Part shown: piece after piece, positions 29,640 to 37,311 of the stretch
Layout: the number at the start of each line of letters is the position of its first letter
Position numbering within the stretch: the stretch's first letter is position 1
NCBI GenBank assembly: GCA_022837505.1
Contig: JALHFZ010000001.1
Span: forward strand, 14,396 to 78,395
DNA length: 64,000 bases
Direction of reading: 5' to 3'
From: Synergistaceae bacterium
GTDB taxonomy: Bacteria; Synergistota; Synergistia; Synergistales; Aminobacteriaceae
Notes under the pieces: model-generated
The model's database searches: none
The model's input: only the letters and a program-made list of their open reading frames with translations
What the model was told of the DNA's origin: nothing
Made by a program: the position numbers and the translations under genes

Positions 29640-30647
29640 TCAGGCCTTGACGACGGTACTGTACTCTATTCCGCTCACCTTTGAGAGCTCGGAGAGCTTC
29701 TTGGGCATGTGGATGCTGTCGACAAAACGTAGGGTTCCGCTCCGGGAACGCATGACGACGGAACTCGTATGGATCTCCGTTCCGTCGTAGCGCACACCCT
29801 TCAGCAGTTCACTGTCTGTGATCCCCGTGGCGGAGAAGAAGACATTATCCCCCTTTACCAGATCCTCAATGGTGAGTACCTGGTCGAGCTCAAGCCCCCG
29901 CAGCTTCGCCTCCTTGACGTCCTCCTCATGTCTCGGCCAGAGCTTGCACTGCATGTTCCCGTTGAGGCATTTGATGGCGCAGGCTGTGATGACCGCCTCA
30001 GGAGAACCGCCTACCCCCATGAGAAGGTCGGCTCCTCCGTGATCCTTGCAGGTCAGCAGGGCGCCGGCGATATCTCCGTCGGGGATGAGCTTGATCCTCG
30101 CCCCGGCGCTTCGGATTTGCGCCATCAGTTCGTCATGCCGGGGGCGGTCGAGGACGACGACGGTGATATCGTCAAGGGCCTTCCCCTTCACCTCGGCTAC
30201 CCGGGAGATATTCTCCGCCGGAGAGAGGTTGATGTCGATGACCTTCGCCGCCTTCGGACCGGTAACAAGCTTGTTCATATAGTAGATGTTCTTCGGGTTG
30301 AACATCGTCCCCTTCTGGGACAGGGCAACCACACTGATGGCCCCGGGAAGGCCGAGGGCGGTGAGCCGTGTTCCGTCGATGGGGTCCACGGCGATGTCCA
30401 CTTCGGGAGAGGAAGAGGCGCCGAGGTGTTCTCCGTTGAAGAGCATAGGGGCCTCATCCTTCTCTCCTTCACCGATGACCACCATGCCGGACATGGAGAC
30501 AGTGTTGAGCATGTAGCGAAGAGCGTTTACTGCGGCGTCATCCGCCATATTCTTGTCCCCTCTGCCCATCCATCGTCCCGCCGCCATAGCCGCAGCCTCC
30601 GTAGCCCGTACAAGCTCGAGAGCAAGGTTCCTGTCAACAGCAAACAT
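29640..30647 (-). CDS. glpX: Fructose-1,6-bisphosphatase, class II
   Basis: A 335-residue GlpX-type bisphosphatase for gluconeogenesis, consistent with growth on amino acids. Metal and phosphate-binding motifs are GEGEKDEAPML near residue 60, VDIAVDPIDGTRLTALG near residue 84, and PDGDIAGALLTCK. GGSPEAVITACA is also family-specific. It follows purB by 21 bases and ends the long minus-strand unit that starts at prfB. Confidence 0.95.
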   Translation of the reverse strand: MFAVDRNLALELVRATEAAAMAAGRWMGRGDKNMADDAAVNALRYMLNTVSMSGMVVIGEGEKDEAPMLFNGEHLGASSSPEVDIAVDPIDGTRLTALGLPGAISVVALSQKGTMFNPKNIYYMNKLVTGPKAAKVIDINLSPAENISRVAEVKGKALDDITVVVLDRPRHDELMAQIRSAGARIKLIPDGDIAGALLTCKDHGGADLLMGVGGSPEAVITACAIKCLNGNMQCKLWPRHEEDVKEAKLRGLELDQVLTIEDLVKGDNVFFSATGITDSELLKGVRYDGTEIHTSSVVMRSRSGTLRFVDSIHMPKKLSELSKVSGIEYSTVVKA

Positions 30648-30668
30648 GTTTTCTCCCCTCCGAATCCA

Positions 30669-31979
30669 TTATTTTGTGTCCAGGTCCAAGGAAAAGCGCG
30701 AAAATATTTCGTCTGCCCACCGCAGATAATATTCCGGCTCGAAGAGTTCGGCCAGTTCTTCGGAAGAAATTCGTGAACGGACCCTTTCATCCTCCATCAG
30801 GAGTTCTGAGAAGGGTTTCTGCCCCTTCCAGCAGGCCATGGCGTTCTCCTGAACGATGGCGTAGGCCTCTTCCCTGCTCAAACCGAACCGTTCCACCAGA
30901 TCAAGGAGGATGCGCTGACTGTACACCAGTCCCCTGGTAATTTCAAGATTTTCTTTCATTTTCTCAGTATTGACCTGCATATTTTCCACAATATAGATCA
31001 TCTTGTTCAGCATATAGACCGCGACATGAAAAGCATCGGGCCAGATGACCCGCTCGGCGGAGGAATGGCTGATGTCCCGTTCATGCCACAGGGCCATATT
31101 CTCCATGGCTGTCAGGGCGTACCCCCGCAAAAGCCTGCTCATTCCGCAGATTCTTTCGCAGAGGATGGGGTTTCTCTTGTGGGGCATGGCGCTTGACCCC
31201 TTCTGCCGGGAGCCGAAAGGTTCGAGGGCTTCCATTACCTCCGTACGCTGGAGATGACGGATCTCCGTGGCGAAACGCTCGAGGGCCCCTCCCAGAAGGG
31301 CGAGGGTGTTCATTACGTTTCCGTGGCGGTCCCTCTGGAGGATCTGAGTGGAGACGAGGGCGGGCTTCAGTCCGAGCAGCTCGCAGACCCGTCTCTCTAT
31401 GGAGGGTTCGCAGTGGGCGTAGGTGCCCACCGCTCCGGATATCTTTCCGTAGCCGATCTGCTCCGTGGCGAGGCTGAGCCTTTCCCGGTCGCGGGAGAGC
31501 TGGTAATGCCAGTTGAGCAGCTTGAGGCCGAAGGTCGTGGGTTCCGCATGGACGCCGTGGGTACGGCCGGTGCAGGGAACATGGCGGAATTCATGAGCCT
31601 TTTTTCCCACGGCCTTCATGAGGAGGGCAACCTTCCCGTCCACCACGGCCAGGGACCGCTTCAGGGTGAGGGAGGAGGCCGTGTCGATGACGTCGCTGCT
31701 CGTCAGGCCGAGGTGAATGTACCGCCCGTTCTCTCCCACCGTTTCAGCCACTGAGGAGACGAAGGCGATCATGTCATGCTGCACTTCCTGCTCTATCTCG
31801 TCAATCCTCCTGATATCGAAGGAGGCCCGGGCACGGATATCCTCGTAGGCATGGGTGGGAATGACCCCCCGCTCTTTCCATACCCCGCACACTGCCAGCT
31901 CCACTTCAAGCCACGTCCGGAACTTGCTCTCCTCGCTCCAGAGGGCCTGTATCTCCGGAACTTCGTACCTGCCGATCAT
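30669..31979 (-). CDS. purB: Adenylosuccinate lyase
   Basis: A 436-residue fumarase-superfamily enzyme acting twice in purine synthesis. The signature SSAMPHKRNP lies near residue 262. HLGLTSSDVIDTA and GRTHGVHAEPTTFG line the active site. The ATG at 31979 overlaps the stop of the DUF4416 gene (ATGA) and follows GGAGGAACACCCT, which supports this start over one 12 codons earlier. Confidence 0.95.
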   Translation of the reverse strand: MIGRYEVPEIQALWSEESKFRTWLEVELAVCGVWKERGVIPTHAYEDIRARASFDIRRIDEIEQEVQHDMIAFVSSVAETVGENGRYIHLGLTSSDVIDTASSLTLKRSLAVVDGKVALLMKAVGKKAHEFRHVPCTGRTHGVHAEPTTFGLKLLNWHYQLSRDRERLSLATEQIGYGKISGAVGTYAHCEPSIERRVCELLGLKPALVSTQILQRDRHGNVMNTLALLGGALERFATEIRHLQRTEVMEALEPFGSRQKGSSAMPHKRNPILCERICGMSRLLRGYALTAMENMALWHERDISHSSAERVIWPDAFHVAVYMLNKMIYIVENMQVNTEKMKENLEITRGLVYSQRILLDLVERFGLSREEAYAIVQENAMACWKGQKPFSELLMEDERVRSRISSEELAELFEPEYYLRWADEIFSRFSLDLDTK

Positions 31980-32518
31980 AGGGTGTTCCTCCTTGTATTC
32001 ATCTCGCTGATCCACCGGTTCCGCACCCGCGAAAGAAAGGGGTCGTACCGCCCCGATGCGAAGTCGGGAAAGGTGTAGTCAAAGGGTTCCCATTTCCCGT
32101 AACGGTAGCGGAGGGTGACCTCCGCCTTTATCCCCCTTCGGATATATATCCTGTGGGAGTGATCCTTTGTGGAGCCGAGGACGAGACGGGCCCCGTTCAC
32201 ATACCCGGGATCGATATTCACCTCCCGGGGTTTTCTGCTCCTCTCCTCCACGGCGCAGGATGCCAGCTTCCACTCAGGGAGTTCTCCTCCGTCCCGGAGG
32301 CCGGAAAAAGAGAGAAACCGCCGGTGAAGAAGAGGGGCTATCTCTGCGTAGTAGTCGGTATGGGAAAAGGGAAAGGGTTCGCTGACCTCCTCGGGCTCTC
32401 CCCAGAGGGAGGAAAGGGCGTTCACCGTCCACGTCCATACCCTGTCGTCCGGGTAAAGAACGCCCGCCAGGAGCTTCACAGGATAGAAAAAGGCTTCGTC
32501 CGTCTCAGTCCTGTTCAT
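31976..32518 (-). CDS. DUF4416 family protein
   Basis: A 180-residue protein recognised by family features: an N-terminal PVKLLAGVLYPDD, SHTDYYAEIAP, then VNIDPGYVNGARLVLGSTKDHSHRIYI and FPDFASGRYDPFLSRVR. The biochemical function is not known. It is typically a small cytoplasmic protein of anaerobes. The ATG at 32518 gives the family N-terminus and overlaps the upstream gene by 14 bases; no strong ribosome site is visible, so translation may depend on coupling. It is followed by purB with an ATGA overlap. Confidence 0.75.
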   Translation of the reverse strand: MNRTETDEAFFYPVKLLAGVLYPDDRVWTWTVNALSSLWGEPEEVSEPFPFSHTDYYAEIAPLLHRRFLSFSGLRDGGELPEWKLASCAVEERSRKPREVNIDPGYVNGARLVLGSTKDHSHRIYIRRGIKAEVTLRYRYGKWEPFDYTFPDFASGRYDPFLSRVRNRWISEMNTRRNTL

Positions 32519-33275
32519 GGCGCACAAGAAGGTACCCCAGGACCTTCCCCTCCCACAGACAGGGAAGACATTCCTCTCCGTCATCCCCGGGGGCGGAAGG
32601 CCCATCCGACCTCACGGCCCTTTTCCCCTCCCTGCCGAGCTTTTCGACGAAAGCCCTACCCACAGCTGCCCACCAGGATATCTCCCGGGCTGAAGTGACA
32701 TCCCCGGAGACATCCTCGGCGAGATAGACCAGGGGGGCGATCTCCCGGAAAAGAAACGTCCCCGAGAGGGGGGCGATGAGGAATTCCCTTTCTTTCGGCC
32801 GCTGATCAAAAAAACTGTCGAGGGGCAGGTCGCCGAGAAGAGTCCGGGCCTTTTCGTTCAGCACGATTTTTCCCGAGGCCAGGGAGAGGAGGGGGAGAGG
32901 AACGGTCCACCAGGAGGGGACCTCCCCTCCGGACGGACGGCGGGTCGGAAGGGTGAGGTTTCCCGCGGGAAGGACCTCAAACCCCTCTTCATTTACCGTC
33001 AGAACAGGGGTTTTATCATTGAAAAGATTTTTCCCCCTGTTTTCCCTGAGAGCGCCGGAGGACGCCAGAAGGTCGGGTATGTTCCTGACCTTCTTCTCAC
33101 CGTGCCCCCGCTCAAGGATTGAGACGACTTGATCCTTCGTCAGTATGGAGTACTCTCCCCGGATCACCGGAGCACAATGCTCCACTCCGTGAAGGTAGAG
33201 GTTCCTGAGGAGGGTGGAAAGGGAGGAATCGAGATTCAGCCCTTCCTGAGGGCGCGGCCTCCCCTGGGACGTCAT
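32505..33275 (-). CDS. Unknown protein between ftsY and DUF4416
   Basis: A 256-residue protein I do not recognise. The N-terminal 90 residues look helical and end in a basic stretch. The middle and C-terminal parts are a mixture of hydrophobic and charged segments, with no signal peptide, membrane segment or cysteine motif. REISWWAAVGRAFVEKLGREGKRA suggests an amphipathic helix near residue 200. It overlaps ftsY by four bases and DUF4416 by 14, so it is a genuine member of the operon. Codon use matches its neighbours. Confidence 0.65.
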   Translation of the reverse strand: MTSQGRPRPQEGLNLDSSLSTLLRNLYLHGVEHCAPVIRGEYSILTKDQVVSILERGHGEKKVRNIPDLLASSGALRENRGKNLFNDKTPVLTVNEEGFEVLPAGNLTLPTRRPSGGEVPSWWTVPLPLLSLASGKIVLNEKARTLLGDLPLDSFFDQRPKEREFLIAPLSGTFLFREIAPLVYLAEDVSGDVTSAREISWWAAVGRAFVEKLGREGKRAVRSDGPSAPGDDGEECLPCLWEGKVLGYLLVRHEQD

Positions 33276-34201
33276 GATTTCTTTTCTCCCAGGAGCGCCC
33301 GGACGAATTCCCGGGGATCGAAGGGGCGGAGGTCTTCTTCTCCCTCGCCGAGCCCCACGTACCGGACGGGGATTTTCATTCTGTCCGCAATAGCCAGAAG
33401 AATGCCCCCCTTGGCGGTATTGTCGTACTTGGTGAGGACAATGCCGGTCAGGGGAATGACCTCGTTGAACCGTTCAGCCTGGGCGAGGCCGTTCTGCCCC
33501 ATGACGGCGTCGAGGACGAGAAGAACCTCCAGCCGGTCGTCCTCCAGCTCTTTTTTCAGCACCCGGTAGATCTTCGCCAGTTCTTCCATGAGGTTATGTT
33601 TCGAATGAAGCCGCCCGGCCGTATCGACGATGAGAACGTCGGCTCCGGCGGCCCGGGCGGCCTGGAGGGCGTCGAAAGCGACCGCAGCGGCATCGCTTCC
33701 CTGCTGCTGGGCGATGACCCGTACCCCGGTGCGCTCCCCCCATACCTTGAGCTGTTCGATGGCGGCAGCCCGGAAGGTATCGGCGGCGGCGAAGAAGATT
33801 TTTTTACCCTCCTTCATCCACCGGGAAGCCAGCTTGCCCGCCGTGGTCGTCTTGCCGCTTCCGTTGACCCCGATGAGCAGAAGAATCGTCATCCGCCCCT
33901 TTTCTGCCGGAAGGGGTTGGCCCATCTCAGGGACCTCACTGAGTTCCCTGACGAGCATGGCTTCAAAAACCTCGAAGAGGGCGGCAGGGGTCGTGATGTA
34001 ATTCCTCTCCGCCTCCATCCTGAGGGTGTCGATGAAGCGGACTGTAAGGTCAAGGCCCACATCCCCTCCGATGAGCACTCCCTCGAGGTCTTCCCAGAAG
34101 GCCTCGTTGAGCTGGTCTCCGGCAAAGAGGCCGGAGAGGCCTTCGCTCCAGCGCTTCCGGACCCCTTCGAGTCCCTGTTTGAGTTTATCGAAAAAAGACA
34201 C
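33272..34201 (-). CDS. ftsY: Signal recognition particle receptor FtsY
   Basis: A 309-residue SRP GTPase that docks ribosomes carrying membrane proteins. The N-terminal acidic region is short and the NG domain follows. G1 is [15 protein letters not shown] near residue 109, [11 protein letters not shown] is the insertion-box region, DTAGRL is G3 and [12 protein letters not shown] is the C-terminal motif. The G4 element reads [10 protein letters not shown] where TKLDGTAKGG is usual. The start is a GTG at 34201 after GGGGAGAG. Confidence 0.95.
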   Translation of the reverse strand: MSFFDKLKQGLEGVRKRWSEGLSGLFAGDQLNEAFWEDLEGVLIGGDVGLDLTVRFIDTLRMEAERNYITTPAALFEVFEAMLVRELSEVPEMGQPLPAEKGRMTILLLIGVNGSGKTTTAGKLASRWMKEGKKIFFAAADTFRAAAIEQLKVWGERTGVRVIAQQQGSDAAAVAFDALQAARAAGADVLIVDTAGRLHSKHNLMEELAKIYRVLKKELEDDRLEVLLVLDAVMGQNGLAQAERFNEVIPLTGIVLTKYDNTAKGGILLAIADRMKIPVRYVGLGEGEEDLRPFDPREFVRALLGEKKS

Positions 34202-34222
34202 TTTTACTCTCCCCTTCCCGGA

Positions 34223-35542
34223 CTATTCGGCCTGATCCTGAGGGGGCTGGGGTTGTTCTTTTTTATCCCTCGGCGGACGGCGTTTCCGGGGGGCCGAACG
34301 GCGTTTCTGTCCGCTCTCCTCCCGGGGCTGATTTTTGTCAGGAGCCGGAGCTGCCCCTTCTCCCGAGGGGGTCCCAGGGGACTGAGCTTTTTCTCCCTCC
34401 GGCCTGGTTCCCCCGGATGGTTTTTTTCTCCGTCTGCGGCGCTTCTTTGCGGTGCCGTCAGGGGTGGCCCCCCCTTCGGGTTTCGCTTTTTCAGAGGAGT
34501 CCGGCTTGCTTCCGGGCTGTTCCTGACGCTTTTTATCAGGACGGGGACCTTTTTTCTCCCCCTCAACCTTTTCAAAGGGACCGCCCACTTCTACCGAAAG
34601 GGGTCTGCGGTTTCTTGCCCCTCCGTCGGGGACGGCTTTCCTTTCCTTTATCTCCCCTTCATCCTCCCAGGGTTTTCCCTCGGTCACCGTATCCCGAAAC
34701 CGGGCAAAGTCTCCGGTCCTGACGAGAATATTTCTCCCGTCGGGGCAGCGCACCCTGACGGACTCGGAGGAGAGATCCACTCCGTCGATCATGTAGGTGC
34801 CGCTGTTGGTCCTTATCTTCGACCCCGGATTGGGAAGGGACTTCCAGAGGGAGCCGTACATGTGGTGTTCAAAGGACATGCAGCACATGAGCCTGCCGCA
34901 GATCCCGGATATTTTCGTCGGATTGAGGGCGAGGTTCTGTTCCTTCACCATTTTTATGCAGATGGGGCTGAACCGGTGAAGCCAGTAGCTGCAGCAGCAC
35001 CGCTGTCCGCAGGGGGCGAGCCCCTTGACCGTCTTTGCTTCGTCCCGGACCCCTATCTGCCGAAGTTCGATTCGGGTCTTGAATTCCTTCGCAAGGTCCC
35101 GGACGTAGGCCCGGAAATCCACCCGCTGTTCCGAGGTGAAATAAAAGAAGAGTTTTTTTCTGTCGAGAAGGAACTCCACATCCACAAGCTTCATGGAGAT
35201 TTTGTGATTTCGAAGGAGCGCCCTGGCGCGGAGAAGAATATCGTACTCCTCCTCCTCTGCTTCGGCCGCGTTTTTATGATCTTCATCGGTGGCGGCCCGG
35301 AGAAATGTGATCTCCTGCAGGGAGGGTTCCCCCCCCTTGACCTGCCCGTCGGATGAATCCTCACCGCAGGATGAACGGTATCGCTCCTCCTGTTCCTTCG
35401 AGAGAGGGCCGCCCATAAGGGCCCTTTCAATCCCTCTCATGGTTTCCACGGCGAGCCATGTCCCCTTGGGGGGCATGGGGTCTTCCACTGTCATCAGCCC
35501 GAGATATCGGGGTTTACCAAAGATTGCCAAACAGATGCTCAA
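34223..35542 (-). CDS. ricT: PSP1/RicT (YaaT) family protein with a long basic tail
   Basis: A 439-residue protein with a PSP1 domain and the cysteine-rich core of RicT (CGQRCCCSYWLHRF, ISGICGRLMCC). In Bacillus RicT binds iron-sulfur clusters with RicA/RicF and influences RNase Y. The gene order holB-ricT is conserved. The last 150 residues or so are a low-complexity Pro/Lys/Arg/Glu tail (for example KKRRRRRKKP) that is absent from short RicT proteins and may bind RNA. I favour the TTG at 35542 because AAGGAGG precedes it by nine bases inside the holB 3' end. Confidence 0.85.
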   Translation of the reverse strand: MSICLAIFGKPRYLGLMTVEDPMPPKGTWLAVETMRGIERALMGGPLSKEQEERYRSSCGEDSSDGQVKGGEPSLQEITFLRAATDEDHKNAAEAEEEEYDILLRARALLRNHKISMKLVDVEFLLDRKKLFFYFTSEQRVDFRAYVRDLAKEFKTRIELRQIGVRDEAKTVKGLAPCGQRCCCSYWLHRFSPICIKMVKEQNLALNPTKISGICGRLMCCMSFEHHMYGSLWKSLPNPGSKIRTNSGTYMIDGVDLSSESVRVRCPDGRNILVRTGDFARFRDTVTEGKPWEDEGEIKERKAVPDGGARNRRPLSVEVGGPFEKVEGEKKGPRPDKKRQEQPGSKPDSSEKAKPEGGATPDGTAKKRRRRRKKPSGGTRPEGEKAQSPGTPSGEGAAPAPDKNQPREESGQKRRSAPRKRRPPRDKKEQPQPPQDQAE

Positions 35543-36284
35543 AAACAATCCCCTCCTTGAGAGCAAGCACTGTCAAATCAAGAGCCATGGTTCTGGAAAG
35601 GCGCTTCGTCTCGAGGATGACCCTCAGGCGGTCGATGGTGCCCGCCCTTTCGAAGGCGTTCCGGTGCAGTTCATAGCGTATCCATGGGCCGAACTGGGCC
35701 AGCAGGTCGGGCAGCTCCGCAGCGGAATGGCGGGACAGCCATTCCGCCCATTCACTCTCCGTCTCCGGGGGGCGCTCCTCACCCTCATCTACGGCAATCC
35801 GGAAAGGAAGCATCCACGAACGGCTCCGTAGGGTGGGGAGAAGAAGGGCTTCATCGGAGAGGAGAAACAGAAGAATGCCATGCCCCGGCGGTTCTTCCGC
35901 CAGCTTCAGAAGGCTGTTTGCAGCGGGAAGAAGCAGGGTGTCGGCGGAATACACAAGGGCAACTCTTCGTGAGGCCGCTACGGGACGGTAGGCCATGGAC
36001 AGGATTAAATCCCGGCACTGGGCGATGTTCGGCGCCGCCCCCTCCGACCCGGCCTTCAGAAGATCGGGGTGCTCATCCCCTGCCCAGGCGGCGCAGGAGG
36101 GGCAGCCGTCTTCTCCCCTTCCGCTCTCACAGAGCAGCAGGCGGGCCATGGCAAGGCCGAGGGCGTTCTGCTGTTCCGACGGAGCGCACAGAGCCGCGCA
36201 CTGGGGGAAAAGCCCCCCTTCAGCGAGGCCGCGGGCCCTTCTCCAGGGCTCGGATTCCGCTAGAGCAGGATGGAGAGAAGGCAT
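35514..36284 (-). CDS. holB: DNA polymerase III delta'-like subunit
   Basis: A 256-residue clamp-loader subunit recognised mainly from position and residual motifs. QNALGLAMARLLLC resembles the sensor helix region, CESGRGEDGCPSCAAW the zinc module, and NSLLKLAEEPPGHGILLFLLSDE and LRSRS the SRC/sensor region. The P-loop is absent, as is usual for delta'. It is shorter and more divergent than typical HolB (about 330 residues). It sits in the conserved tmk-yaaR-holB-ricT order. Confidence 0.8.
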   Translation of the reverse strand: MPSLHPALAESEPWRRARGLAEGGLFPQCAALCAPSEQQNALGLAMARLLLCESGRGEDGCPSCAAWAGDEHPDLLKAGSEGAAPNIAQCRDLILSMAYRPVAASRRVALVYSADTLLLPAANSLLKLAEEPPGHGILLFLLSDEALLLPTLRSRSWMLPFRIAVDEGEERPPETESEWAEWLSRHSAAELPDLLAQFGPWIRYELHRNAFERAGTIDRLRVILETKRLSRTMALDLTVLALKEGIVFEHLFGNLW

Positions 36285-36697
36285 CCCTTGATTTCCTCCA
36301 TGAGCTTGAGCATTTTCGTCCGCTCCCCTTCCCGCAGGAAGATCTCTTCAAGTTCGATCAGGGCCGACTCCACTTTTTCAACGGTCACGTAGAGGTTCCG
36401 GTCTGTCCGCCGCCATTTCATGTCCCTACGGAGCCTCATCCCCCCTACGGCCCGGCGGAGCAGCTCTTTTACGAGGGATCTGTACTGGAGAAGGAGCCCC
36501 TCCGTGGGAAAACGGGAGAGTTTTTCCCCGAGGGAATTCAGTCTTTCCGCCAGCTCCTTCGCCTCAGCATCCTCAAGGGAGAGGAGGAAGGGGGATGGGG
36601 AGACCTCATCGGCGGATCCTGAAAATGCCCCTCTTCTGGGCAGTCTGCCTGAACTTCCTCTTCCTACCTTTTCCTCTCCGCTCTTCTTTACCCTCAC
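36260..36697 (-). CDS. YaaR-like (DUF327) protein
   Basis: A 145-residue helical protein of the DUF327/YaaR family, with the core LLLQYRSLVKELLRRAVGGMRLRRDMKWRRTDRNLYVTVEKVESAL compressed around residues 65-110. Function is unknown. In Bacillus the homologue lies between tmk and holB exactly as here. The GTG start at 36697 overlaps the tmk stop as GTGA, and the gene end overlaps holB. Confidence 0.8.
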   Translation of the reverse strand: MRVKKSGEEKVGRGSSGRLPRRGAFSGSADEVSPSPFLLSLEDAEAKELAERLNSLGEKLSRFPTEGLLLQYRSLVKELLRRAVGGMRLRRDMKWRRTDRNLYVTVEKVESALIELEEIFLREGERTKMLKLMEEIKGCLLSILL

Positions 36698-37308
36698 GGA
36701 AAAAAATACTCCTCCACTTTCCGATAGATCTCAGAGGCTATGAGGTCGGCCCTCCCGTCTCCGTCGACGGGGACAATTCTGTCAGGATTTTCCTCCGCAA
36801 GGGTACAAAACCCCTGGCGCACCCGGGACAGAAAGGATAGCCCCTCCGATTCAAGACGGTCCCGGGGAGATCCCCGGGAGACCATCCTATCATAGGCTTT
36901 CTCCGCCGGCAGATCAATCCAGAAGGTGATGTCCGGTGACGGAAAGGATGCCCAGGAAAGGAGCCCTTCGATTTTCCCTCTTTCAATCCCCCGGCCACCC
37001 CACTGGTAGGCCACGGTCGAGTCGCTGTACCGCTCGCACACCACAATTTTCCCTGCGGCAAGGGCCGGCAGGATAACCTGTTCCACATGCTCACACCGGT
37101 CGGCGAGAAAAAGGAATACTTCCGTCAGGGGGTGGTGCAGGCTTCCCTCGAGAAGGACCTTCCGCAGGGAGTCTCCTCCTGGCCATCCTCCGGGCTCCTT
37201 CGTCCAGATCACGCCCTCCTCCCCCCGGGCGGAGCGGATATTTTCCGTCAGCAGCTCCGCCTGGGTCGACTTGCCGCTCCCGTCTATCCCCTCGAGGGTA
37301 ATGAACAA
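36694..37308 (-). CDS. tmk: Thymidylate kinase
   Basis: A 204-residue dTMP kinase. The P-loop is EGIDGSGKSTQAELL at residues 6-20. The DR motif is in FLADRCEHVEQVI and the RYSDST motif in CERYSDSTVAYQ, with FWIDLPAEKAYDRMVSRG near the lid. The start is a TTG at 37308, and GGGGGAGTAGGA, which includes the stop of the preceding gene, provides the ribosome site. Confidence 0.95.
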   Translation of the reverse strand: MFITLEGIDGSGKSTQAELLTENIRSARGEEGVIWTKEPGGWPGGDSLRKVLLEGSLHHPLTEVFLFLADRCEHVEQVILPALAAGKIVVCERYSDSTVAYQWGGRGIERGKIEGLLSWASFPSPDITFWIDLPAEKAYDRMVSRGSPRDRLESEGLSFLSRVRQGFCTLAEENPDRIVPVDGDGRADLIASEIYRKVEEYFFP

Positions 37309-37311
37309 ATC

